DNA of 64,000 nucleotides, from positions 32,551 through 96,550 of the forward strand of contig CANPJW010000004.1 in the NCBI GenBank assembly GCA_947574505.1, written 5' to 3'. Both the position numbers and the translations under genes were made by a program. The DNA is from an uncultured Bacteroides sp. (GTDB lineage Bacteria; Bacteroidota; Bacteroidia; Bacteroidales; Bacteroidaceae). Below are positions 8,995 through 18,645 of the stretch, one piece after another. How positions within the stretch are numbered: position 1 is the first letter of the stretch; each line of letters opens with the position of its first letter. The notes below the pieces were generated by a model, which was not told the DNA's origin, searched no databases, and saw only the letters and a list, made by a program, of their open reading frames with translations.

Positions 8995-10923
8995 ATGAAA
9001 AAAATAACATTATTCTTCATGTCCCTGCTGACTGTCCTTGCTTTTGCAGCTTGCTCCGACGGGTTGGACAATATCGAATACGATAGAAACAGCGGTATAA
9101 CCATAGCCACCGCCCAAGTCACTGCAACCACAGGTACCTCGCTGACTGTCACTGCATCGGCCACCGGCAATATCGACCAGATAGTCAAGAAAGGCTTTTG
9201 CTACAGCGTCAATGCTCAGAATCCAACCATCAAAGATAACATAGTAGAGGCCGACGAGAATTTCAGTGCCACGATTTCCGGCTTGACAGGCAATACCTCT
9301 TACTATATCCGTGCTTATGTCTACGGTAACAGCCGTTATACCTACTCGGATGCGTTCACTGCAACCACAGAAAGCCAAAGTCTTGACGAACAGCTCCAAA
9401 ACTACGTAGCACCCGCCTATGAGGACAACTACGTGGACATAGCTGCCTGGAGCAACCGCAATCAATGGAACCTAGCCAACGTTCATGACCCCACAGTGAT
9501 GAAAGCGGATGACGGATATTATTATATGTATCAAACAGACGCCTCCTATGGAAATGCACACAGTGGAAACGGACACTTCCATGCACGTCGTTCCAAGGAC
9601 CTAGTCAACTGGGAATACCTCGGAGCAACCATGAGCGAAACTCCCCCGGCATGGATTAAAGAAAAACTAAACGCATATCGACAGGAAATGGGTTTAGAGC
9701 CAATTGACAATCCTTCTTACGGATATTGGGCACCGGTGGCACGAAAAGTATCCACAGGCAAGTATCGTATGTATTACTCTATCGTTATAACCAACTATAT
9801 CAAAACCGGTAAGCCGGAAATTGAAAACAATGGAAACTTCGACAATTCATGGACAGAACGTGCCTTTATCGGATTAATGGAAACTTCCGATCCGGCAAGC
9901 AATATATGGGAAGATAAAGGTTATGTAGTATGTTCAGCCAGTGACAAAGGAATGACGGATTACGGACGTAGCAGTACGGGCGATTGGAATGCATATTTTA
10001 AAATCAATGCAATCGACCCTACCTATATTATAACTACCAATAATGAACATTGGTTGATCTATGGTTCATGGCATAGTGGTATCGCTGCTTTGCAACTAAA
10101 TCCGGAAGATGGCAAGCCACTAAATGCTTTAGGCAAACCTTGGAATATTACGGGAGATGATAACTCCGGCTATGGAAAAATCATAGCCAAACGTGGTAGC
10201 AGCCGCTGGCAAGCATCTGAAGGACCGGAAATTATTTATCGCAACGGTTATTATTATCTTTTCCTGGCTTATGGCACATTATCAGTAGAATACAACACAC
10301 GTGTTTGCCGTTCTGCCAACATTGACGGACCTTATGTAGATATAGACGGAAACTCTGCCATGGGTAACAGTGAACTATATCCGATACTGACTGCCCCTTA
10401 CAAGTTCAATAATAGCTACGGTTGGGTAGGTATCTCTCACTGTGGTATATTCGATGATGGAGAAGACAACTGGTATTATGCCTCTCAAGGGCGTTTTCCT
10501 GTGAATGTAGGTGGCAATGAATACTCAAACGCTATCATGATGGGACATGTCCGCAGTATCCGTTGGGATGTCAATGGTTGGCCTCTCGTTATGCCCGAAA
10601 GATACGGAGCAGTGCCACAAGTGCCTATCACAGAAGCTGAAATAGCAGGAGATTGGGAACATTTAGCATTAACAACCAATACAGGCAACCAAAAAACTTC
10701 TGAGACAATGACTTATGACCTCAGTACTCATAAAATAACTTCCGGTAGCTGGAAAAGTGCCACATGGACATTTGATGAAGCTACCCAAACAATAACCACA
10801 AGCACCGGAGTCGTACTTTACCTGCAACGCGAAGTAGACTGGGAAACAACTCCCAGGACACATACCATCGTTTATGCTGCCCATGGTACACAAAAGACTT
10901 ATTGGGGAAAGAAAATCCACTAA
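8995..10923 (+). CDS. GH43 lipoprotein, endo-alpha-1,5-L-arabinanase type
   Basis: The protein probably cleaves the arabinan backbone at the cell surface. It has a lipobox with cysteine 20 (AFAAC), a fibronectin-III-like domain (about 35-125), the five-bladed GH43 propeller (about 155-540) and a C-terminal beta domain (about 545-642) of the kind seen in larger arabinanases. The three GH43 catalytic acids are visible: base D165 in NVHDPTV, the modulator D341 in AIDPTY, and acid E409 in SEGPEI. The length is typical of long extracellular arabinanases. It is the last gene of the SusC operon, 45 bases behind its neighbour and ahead of a strong terminator. Other GH43 activities cannot be ruled out, but the operon favours arabinan. 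Confidence 0.88.
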   Translation: MKKITLFFMSLLTVLAFAACSDGLDNIEYDRNSGITIATAQVTATTGTSLTVTASATGNIDQIVKKGFCYSVNAQNPTIKDNIVEADENFSATISGLTGNTSYYIRAYVYGNSRYTYSDAFTATTESQSLDEQLQNYVAPAYEDNYVDIAAWSNRNQWNLANVHDPTVMKADDGYYYMYQTDASYGNAHSGNGHFHARRSKDLVNWEYLGATMSETPPAWIKEKLNAYRQEMGLEPIDNPSYGYWAPVARKVSTGKYRMYYSIVITNYIKTGKPEIENNGNFDNSWTERAFIGLMETSDPASNIWEDKGYVVCSASDKGMTDYGRSSTGDWNAYFKINAIDPTYIITTNNEHWLIYGSWHSGIAALQLNPEDGKPLNALGKPWNITGDDNSGYGKIIAKRGSSRWQASEGPEIIYRNGYYYLFLAYGTLSVEYNTRVCRSANIDGPYVDIDGNSAMGNSELYPILTAPYKFNNSYGWVGISHCGIFDDGEDNWYYASQGRFPVNVGGNEYSNAIMMGHVRSIRWDVNGWPLVMPERYGAVPQVPITEAEIAGDWEHLALTTNTGNQKTSETMTYDLSTHKITSGSWKSATWTFDEATQTITTSTGVVLYLQREVDWETTPRTHTIVYAAHGTQKTYWGKKIH

Positions 10924-10945
10924 ACGCTCATTGATAATCTTCAAG

Positions 10946-10987
10946 AAACTGCTTCCGGAATTTTGATAACCGGAAGCAGTTTTTTCT
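10946..10987 (+). terminator. Rho-independent terminator after the GH43 gene
   Basis: A 13-bp perfect stem (arms 10946-10958 and 10970-10982, CTGCTTCCGG core) is followed by a run of T. It ends the SusC operon and separates it from the arabinose genes. Confidence 0.9.
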
Positions 10988-11012
10988 CTTTTATGCTGCA
11001 TAACATATAAGA

Positions 11013-11051
11013 GTGTATTTGACACACCAAACTAAAGTGTTACTTTTACAC
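11013..11051 (+). promoter_or_regulatory. Candidate AraR operator pair upstream of the arabinose operon
   Basis: Two related dyads lie in the only long gap before the arabinose genes: GTGTatttgACAC (11013-11025) and GTGTTACTTTTACAC (11037-11051). Both have the form GTGT-spacer-ACAC and their centres are 25 bp apart. AraR, a Nudix-type repressor known in Bacteroides, is encoded three genes downstream, and such regulators usually control their own operon. Assignment to AraR is inference. Confidence 0.4.
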
Positions 11052-11095
11052 CCAAATTAAGATAAGAATCTCATTTACATAAAAAAAATAAAGCC

Positions 11096-12235
11096 ATGAA
11101 AAAACATTTTCTACTTGCAGGAATTGTAGCGCTGATGCTGTCAGCATGCAACAACAAGCCGGCTTCCGAGCTGACTTTATCCGGTCTTGACCCGGTAAAT
11201 TTTCAAACAGAAGTGAACAATGCCCAAACGAATCTTTATACATTAAAGAATAAGGCAGGTATGGAAGTATGCATCACTAACTTCGGGGGACGCATCGTGT
11301 CTATCATGGTGCCGGACAAAAACGGAAAGATGCAGGATGTAGTTTTAGGTTTTGACAGCATTGCTGATTATATTAATGTACCAAGCGATTTCGGCGCTTC
11401 TATCGGACGTTATGCCAACCGTATCAATCAGGGACGTTTTGTCTTAGACGGTGACACTATCCAGTTGCCGCAAAATAATTTCGGCCACTGTCTGCACGGC
11501 GGTCCGAAAGGCTGGCAATATCAGGTTTATGAGGCCAACCTTATTGACCCTATGACATTGGAACTGACCCGTATTTCACCCGATGGTGACGAAAACTTCC
11601 CGGGCAATGTTACAGCTAAAGTGACTTACCAACTGACCGAAGACAACGCTATCGACATTAAATATAGCGCTACTACTGATAAAAAGACGATTATCAACAT
11701 GACCAACCACTCTTACTTCAACCTGGCAGGTAATCCGTCAAAAGCTTCAACTGATAATATCATGTATGTAAACGCAGACTACTACACTCCAGTAGACAGT
11801 ACCTTTATGACAACAGGCGAAATAGCCCCGGTAAAAGACACTCCTATGGACTTCACCACTCCAAAAGCAGTAGGACAGGAAATCAACAACTACGATTTCG
11901 TCCAGTTGAAGAACGGAAACGGATATGACCATAACTGGGTACTGAACACGAAAGGCGACATTTCTCAGGTAGCAGCCAGACTGACTTCTCCTGAAAGCGG
12001 CATTACCCTGGAAATCTATACCAACGAACCGGGTATCCAGGTTTATACAGGCAACTTCCTTGACGGAACCGTAACCGGCAAGAAAGGTATCGTCTACAAC
12101 CAACGTGCTTCGGTATGTCTGGAAACACAGCACTATCCTGACAGTCCCAACAAGGCAGACTGGCCTTCAGTGGTTTTGGAACCGGGACAAACATACAACA
12201 GCGAATGTATTTTTAAATTCTCAGTAGAGAAATAA
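11096..12235 (+). CDS. galM: Aldose 1-epimerase (mutarotase), lipoprotein
   Basis: It interconverts alpha and beta anomers of free sugars, here most likely L-arabinose released by the operon's enzymes. The 379-residue protein has a lipoprotein signal peptide with cysteine 18 (LMLSAC), so it acts outside the cytoplasm. Mutarotase motifs are present: NFGGRI, RYANRI, the catalytic-histidine stretch NMTNHSYFNLAG, YDHNWVL, and the ETQHYPDSPN motif with the catalytic glutamate. It is the first gene of the arabinose run, 25 bases ahead of the symporter. The gene name follows the family, not proven galactose specificity. Confidence 0.9.
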   Translation: MKKHFLLAGIVALMLSACNNKPASELTLSGLDPVNFQTEVNNAQTNLYTLKNKAGMEVCITNFGGRIVSIMVPDKNGKMQDVVLGFDSIADYINVPSDFGASIGRYANRINQGRFVLDGDTIQLPQNNFGHCLHGGPKGWQYQVYEANLIDPMTLELTRISPDGDENFPGNVTAKVTYQLTEDNAIDIKYSATTDKKTIINMTNHSYFNLAGNPSKASTDNIMYVNADYYTPVDSTFMTTGEIAPVKDTPMDFTTPKAVGQEINNYDFVQLKNGNGYDHNWVLNTKGDISQVAARLTSPESGITLEIYTNEPGIQVYTGNFLDGTVTGKKGIVYNQRASVCLETQHYPDSPNKADWPSVVLEPGQTYNSECIFKFSVEK

Positions 12236-12260
12236 TATTAACTTATAAATCATATTTATT

Positions 12261-13955
12261 GTGGAAGCATTAGATTGGGTAGTAATTGGAGTCTTCTTTT
12301 TGGCTCTAATCGGTATTATCGTCTGGGTAGTCAAGCAAAAACAAAATGACTCGGCAGATTATTTCTTAGGCGGACGCGACGCGACATGGATCGCAATCGG
12401 CGCCTCTATCTTTGCATCAAACATCGGTTCGGAACATTTAATCGGACTGGCGGGAGCCGGAGCATCCAGCGGTATGGCTATGGCACACTGGGAAATCCAA
12501 GGATGGATGATTTTGATTTTGGGATGGGTATTCGTTCCTTTCTATACACGAAGCATGGTATATACGATGCCTGAATTCCTGGAACGCCGTTATAATCCTC
12601 AGTCACGTACCATCTTGTCAGTAATTTCTTTAGTAAGTTACGTATTGACTAAAGTGGCTGTTACCGTATATGCCGGTGGCCTGGTATTCCAACAGGTATT
12701 CGGCATCAAAGAACTTTGGGGAATCGACTTCTTCTGGATTGCAGCAATCGGTCTGGTACTCCTGACTGCACTTTATACAATCTTCGGTGGTATGAAATCG
12801 GTATTGTACACTTCTGTGTTACAGACTCCTATCCTTCTGTTAGGTTCATTAATCATCCTTGTGCTTGGTTTCAAAGAACTCGGTGGATGGGACGAAATGA
12901 TGAGAGTTTGTGGTGCTGTAACCGTAAATGATTACGGTGATACAATGACTAACCTCATTCGCAGTAATGATGATGCAAACTTCCCCTGGCTGGGTGCTTT
13001 GATCGGTTCTGCTATTATCGGTTTCTGGTACTGGTGTACTGACCAGTTTATCGTACAACGTGTACTTTCCGGAAAGAATGAGACAGAAGCACGCCGCGGT
13101 ACTATCTTCGGCGCTTACCTGAAACTGTTGCCTGTATTTCTGTTCCTGATTCCGGGTATGATTGCTTTTGCTTTACATCAGAAATATATCGGTGCCGGTG
13201 GTGAAGGTTTCCTTCCGATGCTCGCGAACGGCAATGCAAATGCCGATGCAGCTTTCCCGACATTAGTAGCTAAATTACTTCCTGCCGGTGTGAAAGGTTT
13301 GGTAGTATGTGGTATTCTTGCCGCTCTGATGAGTTCTTTGGCTTCTTTGTTTAACTCATCTGCCATGTTGTTTACAATCGACTTCTACAAGCGTTTCAGA
13401 CCGGAAACGCCAGAAAAGAAACTGGTAGGTATCGGTCAGATTGCAACGGTTGTTATCGTAATTTTGGGTATTCTTTGGATTCCCATCATGCGTAGCGTTG
13501 GCGATGTACTTTACACATATTTGCAGGATGTTCAGTCTGTACTGGCTCCGGGTATTGCCGCAGCTTTTTTATTGGGTATCTGCTGGAAACGTACTTCCGC
13601 CCAAGGTGGTATGTGGGGATTGATTTCGGGTATGGTGATTGGTTTAACCCGTTTGGGGGCTAAAGTATATTACAGTAATGCCAGCGAAGTAGCAGACTCT
13701 ACATTCAAATATTTGTTCTACGATATGAACTGGTTGTTCTTCTGCGGATGGATGTTCCTGTTCTGTATCATCGTAGTAATTGTAGTCAGCTTGACAACAG
13801 AAGCCCCGACGACCGAAAAAATCCAAGGACTGGTATTCGGTACGGCTACCAAAGAACAAAAAGCGGCTACACGTGCAAGCTGGAATTACTGGGATATTAT
13901 CCATACAATTATTATCCTGGCTATCACAGGTGCATTCTACTGGTATTTCTGGTAA
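12261..13955 (+). CDS. Sodium/solute symporter (SSS family), probable L-arabinose transporter
   Basis: This inner-membrane symporter has 564 residues and about 14 predicted membrane segments. The SGLT-type pattern is clear: DYFLGGRDATWIAIGASIFASNIGSEHLIGLAGAG is broken over segments 1-2, followed by MVYTMPEFLERRY and later the ALMSSLASLFNSSAMLFTIDFYK motif. The start is GTG at 12261, because no in-frame ATG precedes the first membrane helix. It lies between the mutarotase and AraR, and in Bacteroides this position encodes the arabinose importer. Substrate is inferred from that context. Confidence 0.88.
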   Translation: MEALDWVVIGVFFLALIGIIVWVVKQKQNDSADYFLGGRDATWIAIGASIFASNIGSEHLIGLAGAGASSGMAMAHWEIQGWMILILGWVFVPFYTRSMVYTMPEFLERRYNPQSRTILSVISLVSYVLTKVAVTVYAGGLVFQQVFGIKELWGIDFFWIAAIGLVLLTALYTIFGGMKSVLYTSVLQTPILLLGSLIILVLGFKELGGWDEMMRVCGAVTVNDYGDTMTNLIRSNDDANFPWLGALIGSAIIGFWYWCTDQFIVQRVLSGKNETEARRGTIFGAYLKLLPVFLFLIPGMIAFALHQKYIGAGGEGFLPMLANGNANADAAFPTLVAKLLPAGVKGLVVCGILAALMSSLASLFNSSAMLFTIDFYKRFRPETPEKKLVGIGQIATVVIVILGILWIPIMRSVGDVLYTYLQDVQSVLAPGIAAAFLLGICWKRTSAQGGMWGLISGMVIGLTRLGAKVYYSNASEVADSTFKYLFYDMNWLFFCGWMFLFCIIVVIVVSLTTEAPTTEKIQGLVFGTATKEQKAATRASWNYWDIIHTIIILAITGAFYWYFW

Positions 13956-13983
13956 TTAAATAGAAACTCATATTAACAAAATA

Positions 13984-14661
13984 ATGAATAGCTATTATAG
14001 CTCGAATCCTACCTTCTATCTTGGTATCGACTGTATTATCTTCGGTTTTAACGAAGGCGAATTAAACCTGCTGTTGTTGAAAAGAAATTTTGAACCGGCA
14101 ATGGGTGAATGGTCATTGATGGGAGGGTTCGTGCAAAACAATGAAAGCGTGGACGATGCTGCCAAACGTGTACTAGCGGAGCTTACAGGATTGGAAAACG
14201 TGTATATGGAACAGGTGGGAACCTTCGGGGCAGTTGACCGCGACCCGGGAGAACGGGTAATCTCCGTTGCATACTATGCGCTCATCAACATCAATGAATA
14301 CGACCGGAAACTGGTAAAGAAACACAATGCTTACTGGGTGAATATCAATGAACTCCCCCAACTGATTTTCGACCATCCCGAAATGGTGGCACAAGCACGG
14401 GAGTTAATGAAACAGAAAGCATCTTCCGAGCCAATCGGTTTCAATTTATTGCCGAAGCTCTTCACTTTGTCCCAATTGCAAAGCCTATATGAAGCCATCT
14501 ACGGTGAGGAAATGGACAAGCGGAATTTCCGCAAGCGTGTTGCAGGAATGGACTATGTAGAAAAGACGGACAAAATAGATAAACTGGGGTCCAAGCGCGG
14601 TGCAGCCTTGTATAAGTTTAACAGCAAAGTTTACCACAAAGACCCGAAATTTAAATTATAA
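13984..14661 (+). CDS. araR: AraR, Nudix-family (NrtR-like) transcriptional regulator of arabinose use
   Basis: The 225-residue protein has an N-terminal Nudix fold (about 10-140) and a C-terminal winged-helix domain (about 150-225, ending in [14 protein letters not shown]). The Nudix box is degenerate: the segment around VLAELTGL lacks two of the acidic metal ligands of the canonical REUXEEXGU motif, so hydrolysis is unlikely. This is as expected for Nudix-derived regulators that sense a ligand instead. A Nudix-type AraR controls L-arabinose genes in Bacteroides, with arabinose relieving DNA binding. The gene lies inside the arabinose operon, 28 bases behind the symporter and 5 bases before AraD. 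Confidence 0.88.
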   Translation: MNSYYSSNPTFYLGIDCIIFGFNEGELNLLLLKRNFEPAMGEWSLMGGFVQNNESVDDAAKRVLAELTGLENVYMEQVGTFGAVDRDPGERVISVAYYALININEYDRKLVKKHNAYWVNINELPQLIFDHPEMVAQARELMKQKASSEPIGFNLLPKLFTLSQLQSLYEAIYGEEMDKRNFRKRVAGMDYVEKTDKIDKLGSKRGAALYKFNSKVYHKDPKFKL

Positions 14662-14666
14662 TCAAT

Positions 14667-15350
14667 ATGCTGGAAGAACTGAAAGAAAAAGTGTTTCATG
14701 CCAACCTCGAATTGGTAAAGCATGGATTAGTCATCTTTACCTGGGGAAATGTTTCTGCCATCGACCGTGAAAGCGGGCTGGTAGTAATCAAGCCCAGTGG
14801 TGTAAGTTATGATGATATGAAAGCAGAAGATATGGTAGTAGTGGATTTAGAAGGCAAAGTCGTCGAAGGACGGCTGAAGCCTTCCTCAGATACTCCCACT
14901 CATGTAGTACTCTACAAAGCATTCCCGGAAATCGGCGGAGTGGTACACACCCACTCTACTTATGCGACAGCTTGGGCACAGGCCGGTTGTGACATTCCGA
15001 ATATCGGAACGACCCATGCTGATTATTTCCATGACGCCATCCCCTGCACGGCAGACATGACGGAAGCGGAAGTGAAGGGTGCCTACGAACTAGAAACCGG
15101 AAATGTGATTGTGAAACGTTTCGAAGGATTGAATCCCGTACATACGCCGGGAGTTCTGGTGAAGAACCACGGTCCTTTCTCCTGGGGGAAAGACGCCCAT
15201 GATGCAGTGCACAATGCTGTAGTGATGGAGCAGGTAGCCAAGATGGCAAGCATTGCTTATGCCGTCAATCCGAACTTGACAATGAACCCGCTGCTGGTGG
15301 AAAAACATTTCAGCCGCAAACATGGTCCGAACGCTTATTACGGACAATAA
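14667..15350 (+). CDS. araD: L-ribulose-5-phosphate 4-epimerase
   Basis: It converts L-ribulose 5-phosphate to D-xylulose 5-phosphate, the last step of the arabinose route. The 227-residue protein matches the class II aldolase fold. Zinc ligands are visible as H94 and H96 ([12 protein letters not shown]) and H168 ([10 protein letters not shown]), with the conserved D75 in SSDTPTH. Length is typical of AraD. It starts 5 bases behind araR and is followed by araA. Confidence 0.94.
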   Translation: MLEELKEKVFHANLELVKHGLVIFTWGNVSAIDRESGLVVIKPSGVSYDDMKAEDMVVVDLEGKVVEGRLKPSSDTPTHVVLYKAFPEIGGVVHTHSTYATAWAQAGCDIPNIGTTHADYFHDAIPCTADMTEAEVKGAYELETGNVIVKRFEGLNPVHTPGVLVKNHGPFSWGKDAHDAVHNAVVMEQVAKMASIAYAVNPNLTMNPLLVEKHFSRKHGPNAYYGQ

Positions 15351-15387
15351 ATAATGAAAGATTAACAACTTAAAATTGAATAAAGAT

Positions 15388-16914
15388 ATGAACGCATTTG
15401 ACCAATATGAAGTATGGTTCGTAACAGGAGCACAGCTCTTGTACGGAGGTGACGCAGTAATCGCAGTAGACGCACACTCTAATGAAATGGTAAACGGACT
15501 GAATGAATCCGGCAAACTTCCTGTAAAAGTGGTATATAAAGGAACGGCAAACTCTTCCAAAGAGGTGGAAACTGTTTTCAAAGCTGCAAATAACGATGAT
15601 AAATGTATCGGTGTCATCACTTGGATGCATACTTTCTCTCCTGCCAAAATGTGGATTCATGGCTTGCAACAACTGAAGAAACCGTTGCTGCACCTGCACA
15701 CTCAGTTCAACAAGGAAATCCCCTGGGATACAATGGACATGGATTTCATGAACCTTAACCAGTCTGCCCACGGCGACCGTGAATTCGGACACATCTGTAC
15801 CCGTATGCGTATCCGCCGCAAAGTAGTGGTAGGTTACTGGAAAGAAGAAGAAACACAGCATAAGATTGCCGTTTGGATGCGCGTTTGCGCTGGTTGGGCA
15901 GATTCTCAGGATATGCTGATTATCCGCTTTGGTGACCAGATGAACAATGTAGCCGTAACCGATGGTGACAAAGTGGAAGCTGAACAACGCATGGGTTATC
16001 ACGTAGACTACTGTCCGGTAAGCGAACTGATGGAATATCACAAAGAAATCAAGAATGAAGATGTAGATACATTGGTAGCTACCTACTTCCAGGAATACGA
16101 TCACGATGCTTCTTTAGAAGACAAATCGACCGAAGCTTATCAGAAAGTATGGAATGCCGCTAAAGCAGAACTTGCCATCCGTGCCATTCTGAAAGCTAAA
16201 GGCGCTAAAGGATTCACTACCAACTTCGACGATTTGGGCGACATCGAACACAATGGTTTTGACCAGATTCCGGGATTAGCTTCCCAACGCCTGATGGCGG
16301 AAGGCTACGGATTCGGTGCCGAAGGCGACTGGAAATCAGCCGCTCTTTACCGTACTGTATGGGTAATGAACCAAGGACTTCCGAAAGGCTGCTCATTCCT
16401 TGAAGATTATACACTGAACTTCGACGGCGCCAACAGTTCTATCCTGCAATCACACATGTTGGAAATCTGCCCGCTTATCGCTGCCAACAAACCTCGTCTG
16501 GAAGTACACTTCCTCGGTATTGGTATTCGTAAGAGCCAGACTGCACGTCTTGTATTTACCTCAAAAGTAGGTACAGGCTGCACCGCTACGATAGTAGATA
16601 TGGGCAACCGTTTCCGTCTGATTGTAAACGACGTAGAATGTATTGAGCCGAAACCGCTGCCTAAGTTGCCGGTTGCTTCCGCTCTTTGGATTCCGATGCC
16701 TAACCTTGAAGTAGGTGCAGGTGCATGGATTCTGGCAGGTGGTACTCACCACTCTTGCTTCTCTTACGACCTGACAGCCGAATACTGGGAAGATTATGCG
16801 GAAATTGCAGGCATCGAAATGGTACATATCAACAAAGATACTACTATCAGTTGCTTCAAGAAAGAACTGCGCATGAACGAGGTGTATTACATGCTGAATA
16901 AGGCGCTTTGCTAA
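15388..16914 (+). CDS. araA: L-arabinose isomerase
   Basis: It converts L-arabinose to L-ribulose in the cytoplasm. I start at the ATG at 15388 (MNAFDQYEVWFVTGAQ), giving 508 residues, typical for AraA. The open frame extends 12 bases further to a TTG, but the ATG aligns with the usual N-terminus. Family features include WFVTGAQ.LYG, WMHTFSPAKMWI, LLHLHTQFN, GTGCTATI and the C-terminal GGTHHSCFSYDL with metal-binding histidine. Confidence 0.96.
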   Translation: MNAFDQYEVWFVTGAQLLYGGDAVIAVDAHSNEMVNGLNESGKLPVKVVYKGTANSSKEVETVFKAANNDDKCIGVITWMHTFSPAKMWIHGLQQLKKPLLHLHTQFNKEIPWDTMDMDFMNLNQSAHGDREFGHICTRMRIRRKVVVGYWKEEETQHKIAVWMRVCAGWADSQDMLIIRFGDQMNNVAVTDGDKVEAEQRMGYHVDYCPVSELMEYHKEIKNEDVDTLVATYFQEYDHDASLEDKSTEAYQKVWNAAKAELAIRAILKAKGAKGFTTNFDDLGDIEHNGFDQIPGLASQRLMAEGYGFGAEGDWKSAALYRTVWVMNQGLPKGCSFLEDYTLNFDGANSSILQSHMLEICPLIAANKPRLEVHFLGIGIRKSQTARLVFTSKVGTGCTATIVDMGNRFRLIVNDVECIEPKPLPKLPVASALWIPMPNLEVGAGAWILAGGTHHSCFSYDLTAEYWEDYAEIAGIEMVHINKDTTISCFKKELRMNEVYYMLNKALC

Positions 16915-16936
16915 ACCTTAAAATATTGATTTCAAC

Positions 16937-18535
16937 ATGAAATTAGATGCAAAATCAACAATCGAGACAGGCAAAGCCATTCTGGGTATAGAACTCGGTT
17001 CAACGCGAATAAAAGCAGTTTTGATTGACCAGGAAAACAAACCAATCGCTCAAGGCAGCCACACATGGGAGAACCAGTTGGTAGACGGGCTTTGGACTTA
17101 TAGCATTGAAGCCATCTGGTCAGGTTTGCAAGATTGCTATGCCGACCTTCGTTCCAATATTAAGAACTTATACGGTGACGTGGAAATCGAGAACCTGGCA
17201 GCTATCGGTGTCAGTGCCATGATGCACGGTTATATGCCGTTTAATGAAAAAGAAGAAATACTCGTGCCATTCCGTACTTGGAGAAACACTAATACAGGTC
17301 GAGCAGCGGCAGCCTTGTCCGAACTATTTGTCTACAACATTCCTCTGAGATGGAGCATTTCACATTTGTATCAGGCTATCCTGGACAATGAAGCACATGT
17401 CAAAGACATCAAATTCCTGACAACCCTTGCAGGTTATGTGCATTGGCAGCTAACTGGCGAAAAGGTATTGGGTATCGGTGACGCATCGGGTATGCTCCCT
17501 ATCGATCCGACAACCCATAACTATTCGGCTGAAATGGTGGCTAAGTTCGATAATCTGATTGCTCCGAAAGAATATAGCTGGAAGCTGGAAGATATTCTGC
17601 CTAAAGTATTGTCGGCAGGTGAAAATGCCGGTGTCCTCACTCCGGAAGGAAGTAAAATGCTCGATGCATCGGGTCATTTGAAGGCAGGAATACCGGTTTG
17701 TCCGCCGGAAGGAGACGCAGGAACTGGCATGGTTGCAACCAATGCCGTCAAGCAGCGTACAGGAAACGTATCGGCAGGTACTTCCTCATTCTCTATGATT
17801 GTATTGGAGAAAGAATTATCGAAGCCATACGAGATGATTGACATGGTTACGACTCCTGACGGAAGTCCTGTAGCTATGGTACATTGCAATAACTGTACGT
17901 CCGACCTCAATGCGTGGGTTAACCTGTTCAAAGAATACCAGGAACTTTTGGGCATCCCTGTAAATATGGATGAAATTTACAGCAAGCTCTACAATATTGC
18001 CCTCACAGGTGATGCCGACTGCGGTGGTCTTCTCTCCTACAATTACATCTCCGGCGAACCTGTAACGGGTATTGCTGACGGAAGACCGCTATTCGTACGC
18101 TCGGCAAATGATAAGTTCAGCCTGGCAAACTTTATGCGGACTCACTTGTATGCTTCTGTAGGAGTGCTCAAGATTGGCAACGACATTCTATTCAACGAAG
18201 AGAAAGTCAAAGTTGACAGAATTACAGGACACGGCGGATTATTCAAGACCAAAGGAGTAGGCCAGAGAGTGCTTGCAGCAGCCATCAACTCACCTATTTC
18301 CGTAATGGAAACAGCCGGTGAAGGTGGTGCCTGGGGGATTGCCCTGTTAGGCTCTTACCTCGTGAACAATGAAAAAAAACAATCCCTTGCCGATTTCCTG
18401 GACGAAAATGTATTTGTAGGTGACGCCGGTGTCGAAATATCTCCCGTACCCGAAGATGTAGCCGGTTTTAATGCATACATTGAAAACTACAAGGCTGGAT
18501 TGCCTATTGAGGAAGCGGCAGCTAAATTCAAATAA
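16937..18535 (+). CDS. araB: FGGY-family carbohydrate kinase, probable L-ribulokinase
   Basis: The 532-residue kinase has the FGGY N-terminal domain ([17 protein letters not shown], phosphate-binding loop) and a C-terminal domain with the [19 protein letters not shown] segment and an [13 protein letters not shown] motif. It sits directly between AraA and the arabinosidases, so phosphorylation of L-ribulose is by far the likeliest role. It is nearer in sequence style to xylulokinases than to classical E. coli AraB, as known for Bacteroides. The symbol is given on pathway position. Confidence 0.82.
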   Translation: MKLDAKSTIETGKAILGIELGSTRIKAVLIDQENKPIAQGSHTWENQLVDGLWTYSIEAIWSGLQDCYADLRSNIKNLYGDVEIENLAAIGVSAMMHGYMPFNEKEEILVPFRTWRNTNTGRAAAALSELFVYNIPLRWSISHLYQAILDNEAHVKDIKFLTTLAGYVHWQLTGEKVLGIGDASGMLPIDPTTHNYSAEMVAKFDNLIAPKEYSWKLEDILPKVLSAGENAGVLTPEGSKMLDASGHLKAGIPVCPPEGDAGTGMVATNAVKQRTGNVSAGTSSFSMIVLEKELSKPYEMIDMVTTPDGSPVAMVHCNNCTSDLNAWVNLFKEYQELLGIPVNMDEIYSKLYNIALTGDADCGGLLSYNYISGEPVTGIADGRPLFVRSANDKFSLANFMRTHLYASVGVLKIGNDILFNEEKVKVDRITGHGGLFKTKGVGQRVLAAAINSPISVMETAGEGGAWGIALLGSYLVNNEKKQSLADFLDENVFVGDAGVEISPVPEDVAGFNAYIENYKAGLPIEEAAAKFK

Positions 18536-18590
18536 GCCACATCACGAGGCTTATTCGCTTCTTTCTCAATCATCATTTTAAGTATTAACA

Positions 18591-18636
18591 TAAACTATCC
18601 CTATCCCCTCTCCGTTTGGAGAGGGATAAGGGGAAA
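18591..18636. repeat. GC-rich hairpin between araB and the GH146 gene
   Basis: The segment CTATCCCCTCTCC is followed by a GTTT loop and GGAGAGGGATAAGGGG, giving a stem of about 14 pairs with small bulges. It ends about ten bases before the ATG at 18646, so it could shield the ribosome site or stabilise the transcript. Similar hairpins are scattered between genes in Bacteroides genomes. Confidence 0.55.
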
Positions 18637-18645
18637 TCTACCATC

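Noticed and set aside
18616..18645. TTG start of the GH146 gene
   Set aside because: It lies inside a stable hairpin and would hide the signal peptide that begins at 18646.
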